Below, piece after piece: positions 21,489 to 30,752 of a stretch of 30,752 nucleotides of DNA. Where the stretch lies: contig SWBL01000462.1 in assembly GCA_024195585.1 (NCBI GenBank), positions 1 through 30,752 on the forward strand, given 5' to 3'. Source of the stretch: Aureobasidium sp. EXF-3400 (taxonomy: Eukaryota > Ascomycota > Dothideomycetes > Dothideales > Saccotheciaceae). The notes beneath the pieces were generated by a model, which did no database searches, had not been told where the DNA came from, and was given only the letters and a program-made list of their open reading frames with translations. Positions within the stretch are counted from its first letter, which is position 1. Each line of letters begins with the position of its first letter. Both the position numbers and the translations under genes were made by a program.

Positions 21489-22596
21489 GGGTGGAAGGTG
21501 CAGATATGCGCTCTACGGTTGAGTCTAACTTGCTGAATCCGTCGCGAGAGGGATCGGTACTACTTATTGTAGATAGAAACTCTACAAGCTACTCTACATC
21601 GACCTAGCCTCCACGTGCTTACGAGTGCGGCATAAACCATGCTTGGTTGCAGACACGGCCTTGATTACAACTCGCGCCACCTCTACCGCTGGAGGTGATA
21701 CCCGACCCCTTTCTGATAGGGCTGACTGCAATCATGCATGGCTGCATGCATTTGCAGGTTATAGTAAGGGCATGTATATAAACTACTATCATGCAGCGCA
21801 AAGTGCTTTGTTGTCAGCTCGTCACGAGTATATGTACTTGTATCTCCCGAATGTTTATTGCTTGTCACTTGTATCTCGCTTAGTACGTTCCCGTGTTAGT
21901 AAATCTGCCCGTGCACGCTTCGTCTGGTTTGTGGTTTGCCAACGCACACCCTCCTCCTCGAACTTCTTGGCCATCTACAGATAAGTCCGTGCACGCACTA
22001 AAATTCCGTACGACTTTTTGGCTCTCTCCATACTTTCTTGAATACCCCATCGGATCCTTTCTTTTCCCGACAACAAGCTGCATTGGCCACTCGAACCTTA
22101 GATGGTCGCAGAAGATTGCATGCGGGATTCCAGTAGCAACGATGCAGATCTCAGGACGTCTGAAACTAGTTGGGGTCTCTGCCGAGGTGTCCCGACATCT
22201 AAATGAGTATGTATTCACTGTCCCACACTACCAGACAGTGTCAGCCTGAATTGCATGCAGATCTGAGAATCGTCAACACGGTACCACACGACTTCTTGAC
22301 ACTATAGTGACAGAACCTAGGGGATACATTGCGAATGCAATCGTCCTTCACTGGCACATGCTTGCTGGCTAAACATCAGACCGAGGTTCTCCTGAATCTA
22401 GACTGTCGCGCTGGCATACATCGGCGTCAGCAATATCCAGTGGCCTGGTAGGCATACGATGATCCTGCGAGGGGATGATATCGTACTTCGAGACGAGACT
22501 ACACGTGAGAATAAAGCTGCTTACGTTCTTGCTCCGAATGCTGAGACCTCCTAGGAAATCATATCTTAACAACCCAGTGTGTTGTCACAAACTAGT
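21489..22596. promoter_or_regulatory. Shared divergent upstream region
   Basis: This 1.1-kb space lies between the start of the minus-strand glycosylase-like gene and the plus-strand dsRBD gene, so both promoters must lie here. A TATATAAA sequence sits at 21775-21782. Two overlapping plus frames (21625-21984, 21893-22249) have no motifs. No defined regulatory site can be named. Confidence 0.4.
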
Positions 22597-23486
22597 ATGC
22601 CGACAAACGATGATTTCATCTCTATCAGAGATGATCTAGGAACCGCCTATGTGGACGAAGAAGATTCCACGGAATCAAACATCGAAGACATGGAGTCGGA
22701 TTTAGAGATCGAAACACCTAGGACTATTGATTATTGGTTTGGAAAGATGTATCTCAGATGCACCGTCGCAGAAGAACTTCTGCATGACTCGATCTACAGA
22801 GAGCCATTGGATGTTGTTGATGTAGGACAGTTTCTTAGGTTTTCATCATGTATGGATAGAGAGTCGATACTGACACTTTTTAGTCCAGGCTAGATACAAA
22901 GATTCAGCAGTACCCATACGATGACGTTTTGGTATCCTTGCAAGCTCAAGGCATAGCCAGACCTGACTACGTTGCTGCTAGCCGCCGCCCGGCTATCACT
23001 CAAATCGAAATGAGTCGCACGGCCTTGCTGACACTTGTCGGCAACACCATTCGCACTGGTAGAAGGAGTGAGAGAAGTGCTTTGCTGGCATACCTTCGCA
23101 GAGGCAGAGGAACCGATCTCCTAAGTCACCCTCGAGAGCATCTGCACACATCCACATCGACTCCCCGGGCAGAGTCTCTATCTCAGGGAAGAACTTGGCC
23201 CAGCCAACCAACGATTCTCGAGGAACAACATGTCACACCTTCAACTGAGCAAGATGGACTACTTGAGGAGATGGCAAAGTACACAATGACCTTGAAAGAG
23301 TACGGGGATCGCATCGATGCACAACCGTCATACAAAACCATCACAGTTTCACAGTATCCCCCTCGGTTCAAGTCTGTCGTGTCTTTCAAAGGGTTTGAGA
23401 AGCACGGGGAGAGCAGAACCAAGAAGGATGCAAAGCATGTTGCCTCGAGGAAGATGTGCGAGAAGTTGAGCATCCGACCTGCTTAG
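22597..23486 (+). CDS. Double-stranded-RNA-binding (dsRBD) protein
   Basis: Exon 1 (22597-22821) starts with ATG, and exon 2 (22884-23486) follows a 62-nt intron (GTAGGA, CTGAC, TTTTTAG) in frame. The product is 275 aa. The N-terminus is strongly acidic (DEEDSTESNIEDMESDLEIE, about residues 27-46). The middle has an Arg-rich part (RTGRRSERSALLAYLRRGRG) and a Ser/Thr linker. Residues about 209-270 form a dsRBD: a first helix (MTLKEYGDRI), strands (YKTITVSQYPPRFKSVVSF), then the basic loop and second helix TKKDAKHVASRKMCEKL with the expected KKxAK. Such domains bind RNA duplexes without base specificity. There is no enzyme domain in the protein, so it is probably an adaptor or inhibitor of dsRNA enzymes, but its partner is unknown. 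It lies head-to-head with the glycosylase-like gene and tail-to-tail with the large deaminase. Confidence 0.72.
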
Positions 23487-25827
23487 CCAGCGTGGAGTAG
23501 TCTTTTTACTCCTCGAAAGTTACGCTTCCAGCTAGATTCGTAGTGTCTGAACAAGTTGTTCCATTTTCGATATGTCGAAAGCACAACCAATGATCGATGT
23601 TAGTGAAGTGCTTAAATCAGCTAATATCTCATTCTCGGCAAGCAAAAAGACAGCAGCGTAGCTTGACGTAGGGGTTGATAAAAGCGCAGACATGATTCAT
23701 ATATTCAATATACTTGGATATAAGGCACCAAGAGCCAGAGTCTAGCAATGCACCTCCAAGTAGGAGACATAGTGCTTGCCTAGTTTATACTCTCGGATCC
23801 GTAGCACACAAGATACTGCCCTGCTAACTCGTGTCCATACGAGTGCCAGCGACTGGTCTCTCGCCCTCGCCTATTCCTTTATGCAATATATACAGTTCCT
23901 GTCGACGCTGCAAGTGGGGTACGTAATCTGATCACAGCTATATACTACATCCCTTCTTGCTATCCCTCGAGCCATAATGGAAGACCATGACCCATTAATT
24001 TTCTTCAACCGTTTCTGCAAAAGAACCATGCACGAGTAAACTTCGACTATCGGTCTTCCATGACAGTGAGTTCGAGAAATCAAACGAAAATACTTTGAGA
24101 TGCTCTGACATCTATGCGTACTCCAAAGCCATCTTTTGAATCTCGTACAGTCCGCAAAACAAATTGGCACAGGTTCTTCAATCATCTCTCTTGGCTGTTC
24201 GACTCAAAACGTGGCGGTCAAACCTTCACCTCGATATTTGTAGCTCAAGCTCTGCTCTGAACTGGTCCTTCGCTCCATCTCCCAGATATATCGACATCGG
24301 TTTGCGAAACTATAAAGAAACTTGGGAGTCCGACAGGCTCTTTGACAAGTAGATCGACTGTGAATTACCAACACCGTGTGAGAGTTTTCTTGTCACGATC
24401 TTACCACACTCTCGAAGAGTAGTCTTGTTGCGGTCTTGGCGGGGTCTCATTTCATTTACGATGCGGCTTTATTACAGCTTTGTTGCACGCTCACACGAGA
24501 CGAAAACCGGACAAGATAATATACATCATTATCACTTTCTTCCATTAGGAGTTTGCCTGTTCTAGGCTTCTGGCCGGGCCGACTCATTAGCACAACATTC
24601 GACTTGGTCCAGCTAGTGCGTTTGTTGCCAATATATTCTCTGATATTCGATCACTGGTGGTTGAATTATGCTTCTAGTAGTATCAGTTGCGTCTGTAGAT
24701 GAGTTGAAAAGCAATGGAGTTCAAGGAAAGTATCCATACTGGACAAAACAGCTGGCATGTGACATTGAATGCCGCGGGACGTATGAGTAGAATATCTTCC
24801 TTATGTGCTGCTAATACCGAGAGTCCGCATTCATAGTTCCTTCTACAAATTTGGAAGCTTAGATAGCGCATGTAGTCCTTCTAGGCTCATGCGGTACCTA
24901 GACCACAACTCTCTTATCGTTGTTATGCTTGCTCGCGATCCGAATCCATCACTACTAGTATGAACGTTCAGATGAAGCCGCTTCCATACGGCGACGTTTG
25001 CTGGCTAAGTGTGTCTGGTTCGTGACTGTTGTTTCCATTGTATCGTAGTTGAAGGTCATAGACCGAAGAGAAGTACCGAGTGGTATAGTCGTGGCCAAAA
25101 GCGATAAGCAGGTCCCTCTAGGAGAGCTAAAACCGACGCATGATGGGTTCTGTAGTAGATTTCAGTAGTCGTGAGTCAATGGAAAGACTACCGCTCAAAC
25201 ACGGATTGATGGATTTAGTCTGTGCTCAGAAGCTGGATTTTTGCAAGGTGTCGGGATTTAGACTCGATGAATTTCTTAATGTGATAGTCTATGCGGCAAG
25301 ATGGTAGGTTTTATAGGCCCGCTTGAGTTCGTCAGAAGACTTGCGACCTTTTTCCGGTGCGGAAGTACTTGCCACATTAGTCTGGACGCGTTGTAACTCC
25401 ATACACATTCTTAACGCACTTTTGCATCAGTAAACCAATCGTATCCCTGCCAGTCCCTCACTGGTGCCAGATAGTATCACAATCCTCGAACAAATTCTCA
25501 TACAGCGTGTCATATAGCACCACTTACTGAGCTGTAAAGTAACCAATCTATATCTCAATATATGTACTCCACTCTCTCTCACACATGAATCCTGTCACGT
25601 TTTTCGCTAAGAACGTTGTTCCTAACCTCATATCCATTGCAGTTACACTTTCTTTTCTTGGAAATATTCAAGACAGCAATCATTCGCAATGTTAGTGGAT
25701 TATTCAACAGATAGGCACATCTGCATGCAGTTGCGGGTCATCATCAGGAAATGCATATGCACTATAATCATACATAAGGGAGTGCTTGTTTGTTGAGTTG
25801 TTAGCACGTATGTATGCTTGCTTCTTA
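23487..25827. other. Long intergenic stretch, nothing recognised
   Basis: About 2.3 kb without a supported gene. Only short frames occur (23871-24185 -, 24164-24352 +, 24683-24871 -). It looks richer in A+T than the genic parts. No repeat pair, terminal repeat or RNA gene was seen by eye. Confidence 0.45.
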
Positions 25828-26049
25828 CTACTCTATGCTTCTTGTTACCCATAACTCGGGCAGCACGTTGAGGAGTCCATACAAACTAGTACATATGTTC
25901 ACAGCTTCACTCTCTTCTGCCGCCCGACTGGCTATACAGGCATCGATGAACTGCCCATATTGCTCCCGATAGATCGGAAAAACCTCCTCCCATCTCTCCA
26001 CACTGACCCAGCTATCGGGAGCACAAAGAAGCAGTCGCGCCGGATACAT
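25828..26049 (-). CDS. Small hypothetical ORF (73 aa), perhaps the end of a broken gene
   Basis: It starts at an ATG (26049) and has a convincing soluble-protein composition (WEEVFPIYREQYGQFIDACI). The same frame continues upstream through RLRM to a TAG at 26061-26059 and, beyond it, SLYRLSQDDIKDLSVKLNEL. That exon begins after a well-formed 59-nt intron (GTGAGT, CTAAC, ACTAG; 26136-26194). The simplest reading is an older, longer gene cut by a stop, but a small gene starting at 26049 is possible. No family was recognised. Confidence 0.35.
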   Translation of the reverse strand: MYPARLLLCAPDSWVSVERWEEVFPIYREQYGQFIDACIASRAAEESEAVNICTSLYGLLNVLPELWVTRSIE

Positions 26050-26292
26050 TCTCAGTCTCTATGTCAATTGCAGCTCATTCAACTTGACGCTCAAATCTTT
26101 GATATCATCCTGGCTTAGTCGATATAAGCTACGACCTAGTAGTTAGAAGAAGGATCGGCGACAAGCACAATTTTGTCCTCCAAGTCATACTCACCATTTG
26201 AATTCGCTCGTCGCTTCAGATGAACGAGCTATCTAAGAAGCTATTAAAAGCTCATCCATTAGTAAATAATATTCAATCGTGTTGTTGATTGT

Positions 26293-26298
26293 TTTATT
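26293..26298 (-). terminator. AATAAA polyadenylation-like signal
   Basis: AATAAA on the minus strand directly follows the TGA of the large deaminase gene. It is very close to the stop, so it may be chance or one of several signals. Confidence 0.35.
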
Positions 26299-28542
26299 TC
26301 ATGTTCTCTGCTGGATAGCACGATGCCAGGTGCAGGAGACATTTACAACTCCTCCATGTTCGTCTTCAATGATGATCTGAGGTCCCTGGTCCCTGGCATA
26401 ATCCCGACACAACAAGACTCTCTCCTCCCCAGGGACGAGCATGATCGCCTCGGAATCTGGCTCCGTATGGATGCTTTTGGAAGGAAGATAGTTCGCCTTT
26501 ATGCTGGCATGCGTGTATGGCTTGCTATCTTCAGAGCTCTTTTCAAGATATACATGAAGTTGGAAGGTACCAACTTGCAGTTCCCTTGGCGAGCTAGGAC
26601 TAACTTCAACCGATATGTCTCCCCAGCTCGATTCGGCGCAACCAGAAGCCAGGTCATTGCGGGCATCATCAGCACTGCTTTTGATAGGCAGATCTTTGAG
26701 TATTGTCTCGTGAGATGAAATCGAGTTGCTCTGATCAGAGAAATTGCTCCTGAAACTTCCTTGCAGGGCATGTACCTCCCCTCTAGAGCTGTACGTCTCG
26801 TGGATAATGCAAGTATCTGCGGTCAATTCTGTTGCCGCATTGCTGTTTGGCCCCACGAACGGTGGTGATGATCTGATCATCTCCAGCTTTGGCGTGACCT
26901 TACCATAATTTTCCGGAGGACTTGGACTTATGCTTGACGCCAAATTATGAAGACTTTCTACCGATTTAGAGGACTTGCGTGCAGATCCTGATCTTTTCTC
27001 GGAACTCAAGCGATCAAACACTGTAAGCATTGCGTTTTCTACAGTGTTGCTCCTTTGTGGACTTCGAATGGGGGCCCGAGATGAGAAGTTTTCCGTGTCG
27101 TCACTCGTTGCGGCCGGCGTGGACAGCTTGACTTGGCAAATATTCGACTGACGTCCCTCTCGACTCTGTGGTAGTGGAGAGACTGTAGAATTAGACCGTG
27201 TAGAGATGACAGTATTATGCAGGTTAATCGAGCTCTGGAAAGGGTAGAGTCTGCCTCGACGACATCCTTGCGCTAGACTCAACTCTTCACGGACCTCTTC
27301 ATCTACCTGTCCCAGTGCAGCGGACAGTCGATGCATTGTCCGAGCGTCAAGCCGTGGAGAGCCTGGGACAGTCCATTGATTGTAAACTTGGCGATGAGCC
27401 TTCGAGACTTGGAAGATCCCATGCGCTCTAATGAAGGCATCACAAAGGTAACAAGCCGCTTTCGACGACCCGATCATCCGAGGCAAGCTTTGAGATCTCC
27501 TGGTCTCATGATATATGGCCATCTGTATCTCGGCATGGACGAATCGATTTAGGCGAACATCAGTATTTGCCGATGACACAGGGTTGTGGTGAGGCACTAT
27601 ATCCAGGGTTAAGTGCTTGAAAAGCGGTCGACATGATTTGTACCGGCGGTTGCCACTACAAATCCGAGCCAGGTCACGACTGATCCTCCAGTAGTTTGAC
27701 AATTTGTCCAGCTCTCGTACCACACGAACGTCGGGCTCGGAAGCGGTGATCTCAAACGATTCAAGATGACGATAGAAGCTGTTGTTTCCTTGTTTCATCT
27801 GATACGCCGCTTTGATGGCCAATTTTACCTCACGAATTGCATCTTTCCTGGGAGATCTTTCAATTTCGAGGGAGCAGGACTGGAAATTGGACAAGTCTTC
27901 AAAGACAGAGTTGACTTCAGGAAACTTGCGACGTCGACTTTCCAACACCCTAGTCATGAATCGATGCAGTTCTACGTTCAAGTATTCCCGCTTTGGCCCT
28001 TTCGTGTGACTGTTTTGCTCAAAGTGTATGCTTGAGAGGCGACCGAATATCTTGTTGATGTTTAGCCTAACGATGATATCAAAGATACCTTCTTCGCAAT
28101 CGTTTCGTCGTAGATCTGTATGACTAATCAGCTAAACCATAGAGTCTGGTGGAAATGCACCACTACGTTTGGTACTGCAGAGCTCGAGCTTTCTGAGAAT
28201 CTTCGAAATCCCTCGGTAAACTTCCGTACTGATGCCTTCGTTCGCTGCGAAGCTCAGGATGAGGCCTTGGCGACCCGTGCACCGCCTTATGGTGGCAGCA
28301 GTAACATGCCTCACACCAAAGTCGTTGGAAGAGATGAATGCAAAGTCGTCCGCGAGCCTGCGTTCTAGCTCTAAGGGTAGGGTGCGACCATCTCCCGAGT
28401 CGTGCTCAGCAACACGAGTGTAGTCGCGTTCACCCGGGACATAGGTTCTGTAAGTGGCAAGTTGATCGATATTTTTTTCGAAGGTAAGCCTGCTGACCTT
28501 GTCCCAGATGGAATTGGGTAGTGGAAGCGCTGTGTTGTCCAT
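26299..28542 (-). CDS. Large OTT_1508-like deaminase, zinc motifs intact
   Basis: The ATG is at 28542. The frame stays open to 26299 except for one TAG (28134-28132), which lies in a probable intron at 28116-28175 (60 nt, GTACCA...ATACAG) or 28116-28166 (51 nt, GTAGTG donor); both keep frame and give 727 or 730 aa. Numbering below is for 727 aa. The first 300 residues are helical and contain LILSFAANEGISTEVY. The deaminase core has RFVHAEIQM (HAE at about 316-318; zinc His and catalytic Glu) and SSKAACYLC (Cys 344 and 347), the arrangement of PF14441-type deaminases. After it come about 240 residues rich in Ser, Pro and Thr, probably disordered, and a more structured tail of about 90 residues with alternating strand-like segments (FQLHVYLEKS, EAIMLVPGEERVLLC, VVNVSCTW). 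The substrate is unknown; members of the deaminase superfamily act on bases in nucleotides, RNA or DNA. AATAAA directly follows the stop. Confidence 0.72.
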
Positions 28543-30016
28543 CAGATCTGTATGCAGCTGCTGAGCGTGTCTTTGCTGTGAAAGCTGGAAAAGCGACTCT
28601 GGTTACAATGACTGTCTGAAAAATCAGATTGGTGAAAGCGATTCGAAATCAAGTCGTGGTCAGAACCAAGTTCAGAGTACTTGCACACAGACTAGTCTAC
28701 ACGGCATATTTGTGTCAATTGTGCTCAAAATGCGAGGCACGAGCAATTCCGCTAGCACAATGCAACAGTCAAGCGACTTCTCATAGAGAGTTTGCGGCAG
28801 TACACGTGTATGCAAGCACTAAAATCATTGTCAGTTGGCTCCGACTGGCTGGATCTCGAGCCTGGCTAACGGATATTGTTCTACATTGGGAACACGAATT
28901 GGGTCGATCTGACACTCTTCGTAGGCGTACAAGCGTATCCATCGTTGCTTGGTGCGTCGCATCTGCAAATCCGAGCCTGTCGCTGTGGTGTGTCACAGCA
29001 CCAACCGTGAGCGTATCTCTTTTTCTGGCTGGAGCGGAAGATATTACTGAGCGAAGATGGCGAGTCAAAATCTCTGCAAGACAATATATCCACAATGCGC
29101 AACAGTTGCGCGCGCGTCTGGAAGGAATAATTCGTGGCACGACAAGCATATGCAGTAAGCCAGAAGTGCACGTCCTGATGCAGTCGGATTGAGGAGGCTG
29201 TCGGTGGCGCGAACCAGGATAGTTGTAGGTGAACGTGGCGGTCACACAATCGTGCAGGCGTGACAATCAAGAATCCTGATTTACAGTCGTACAGCGGGAG
29301 CCAGGGATCCGTAGAGCCGAGGCCTTGGCAGCGCCTTGCGAGTTTGGCCTTTCGTGTCCAATCGAATGCGCCAGATACAGAGACAACTCATGCGAAGACA
29401 TACCACATTTGAATCCTGTTATACGACCGGGAGGGTGGCGTTCGGGTAGTTCGGTGTCTTCGTTGTGAGTCGAGGCGCCGCGGACTGTACGAGAGATAGT
29501 AGACAGAGCATGGTGAGACTAACCGGCGATCGACTCGGGGTAGGATTGGGGCCACGCGCGCGAGCTGGTGATCAACTTAGCGATAAATTCCAACCGACAT
29601 TTTACCGGAATCTTGCCGTCCCAACAATCATTTGCCTAATTTTGGTTACAATTGCAAAGTTTCGCCTGATTTCCAGAAGATAGAACTACCAGAGGGAATT
29701 GGTACTCAGAGGTCGAATCAATACGTGTGTGTTGATTGAGTTGGCTAACTACTGTTGCAGCTCCGAAGCTCTTGTGTTGCGGATTCTCCGCATCACCTGA
29801 CTTCCTCTTGCAACGTCTGTCACCCTGACTGGTATATTGCAACAGTTACCAACTATCCCAAGCCTCGACGTTGCAACAATCCATCTCACCAAGTCACATT
29901 GAGCTCAGACTTGAATTTCGATTGAAATACCCGATTATTATTGTACTGCGAGCTGGAGCAGTGTCTCCTGGTGATTCCCTCGAATTTCCAGCGAAGCTCC
30001 ACGGTGCGGGGTCGAG
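28543..30016. other. Intergenic up to the LINE fragment
   Basis: Overlapping long frames on both strands (28629-29192 +, 28781-29266 -, 28881-29270 -) show no motif, and the plus frame has no ATG at its start. The part nearest 30016 is probably the LINE 5' UTR. Confidence 0.4.
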
Positions 30017-30752
30017 ATGCCAGCTCCGAGCGGTGGAGGTATAGCAGGCGAAGGGAGGTTCGATTTGTTGTCGCAGAGTAGCGTAGAAGGTCAAGGGGAG
30101 GAGGATCAGTTTATGAGAGACAGAGAACATGCAGAAAAGAGAAAAAGAGAAGGGAGACAGGGTGGAGCTGAGGGAAGTCCTCCGAGACGCGATAGTCGAT
30201 TCACCAACGACTCCGACTCTGCATCGGCAGAGGCTACGCCTAGAAAGAGGCCCTCGCCTACAGCGACAAGAATGGTCACTAGGAGTTCGGAGAAAAATGG
30301 CAAAGACACCAACCACCAAACGGAGGGTAGCCCTACACCTAGTAGCGGCAGAAATAGCGACACACCGAGAGAGGTCACAATGAACGACATCATGCAGCAC
30401 TTGATAGATACCCAAAAAAGGGCACAAGAGAAGGAAGACAAATATAGAGAGGAGATCAGACAACTACAGACGACAGTCACAACGCTAGTCCTAGACATCA
30501 AGAGCCTACAAGAGGCAGCCCCAAACTGGGGCTCCCTCCATTCATCGTCCCTACTAACAGGAACGACTGACTCTTTCGCAAGCATTGCAGCCCGGGGCGT
30601 ACAGTTGCCAACTCAAGAGACAAACATAACATCAGCGCAGGGGACAGACATGACAACAACCAGATCAGCTAGGTCATCAGTATCATTCGATCTGTCAGAC
30701 CAGTCAGTCCTCCACGTTCGCCCCTGATATCTGTAGGAACGTCGATTAGAAG
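30017..30752 (+). mobile_element. 5' part of a Tad-like LINE (non-LTR retrotransposon), ORF1, cut by window end
   Basis: An ATG frame of 236 codons has the look of ORF1 (gag-like) proteins of fungal Tad-clade LINEs: a basic, Gly/Arg/Ser-rich N-terminus (AEKRKREGRQGG, TPRKRPSPTATRMVTRSS), a long helix likely to be a coiled coil (MNDIMQHLIDTQKRAQEKED and following, about residues 121-165), then the SFASIAARG-type motif before a linker. The frame closes at TGA 30725-30727 and a TAG follows at 30734-30736, in the same frame and before the part where the RNA-binding core and CCHC knuckles would lie. The copy is therefore probably inactive. The reverse transcriptase ORF would lie beyond the window. 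The identification rests on composition and motif order. Confidence 0.5.

Noticed and set aside
21625..22249. Two overlapping plus frames in the divergent spacer
   Set aside because: No motifs; the position fits promoter sequence of two divergent genes better.
26323..26718. 131-codon plus-strand frame
   Set aside because: It is antisense to the C-terminal part of the large deaminase gene and has no motif.
28629..29192. 187-codon plus frame with two long minus frames on the same bases
   Set aside because: No ATG at the plus start, no recognised motif, and equal openness on both strands suggests chance in a stop-poor stretch.

Overview
The window looks like an accessory, gene-poor stretch of a filamentous ascomycete genome (Pezizomycotina; a Dothideomycete is my guess, not shown). 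The reasons are short introns of about 40-62 nt with GT...CTRAC/CTAAY...AG signals, eukaryote-only families (an SRPK-type kinase, a Vcx1-type Ca2+/H+ antiporter, a double-stranded-RNA-binding domain, fungal OTT_1508-like deaminases), a Tad-like LINE fragment, and long intergenic spaces with no operon structure. All family assignments come from reading motifs by eye; no database was searched.

Layout. 1-600: two diverged copies of a ~180-bp GGAAT/GGCAT-rich repeat with a perfect 23-bp inverted repeat. 1205-2670 (-): a complete three-exon SRPK-like kinase. 4241-6140: a doubtful ORF, then a Tyr/Gln/Ser-rich protein of unknown function. 9139-9873 (+): the 5' half of a Vcx1-type antiporter. 10-16.7 kb: a graveyard of broken genes, namely a fungal PD-(D/E)XK/Uma2-like protein with an internal stop (12060-12768, -), a nucleoside-phosphorylase domain of the kind found at the N-terminus of fungal NLR-like proteins, with a frameshift and a stop (14195-14853, +), and an unidentified remnant (16083-16662, +).

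17.4-28.5 kb is the most interesting part. It holds an OTT_1508-like deaminase pseudogene whose frameshift falls in the catalytic His codon (17369-18756, -), a two-exon protein of 500 aa with uracil-DNA-glycosylase-like motifs (19933-21488, -), a divergently oriented 275-aa protein with a C-terminal dsRBD (22597-23486, +), and a large deaminase of about 727 aa with both zinc motifs intact (26299-28542, -). A nucleic-acid deaminase, a glycosylase-like protein and a dsRNA-binding protein next to dead genes and a retroelement suggest, as inference only, a locus for sensing, editing or destroying foreign nucleic acid. The window ends in the 5' part of a LINE ORF1 (30017-30752).

Several broken genes carry stops that would be Gln codons (CAG/CAA) but for one C-to-T change at CpA. 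This is the change expected of repeat-induced point mutation (RIP), although four sites cannot prove it. No tRNA, rRNA or CRISPR array was seen.
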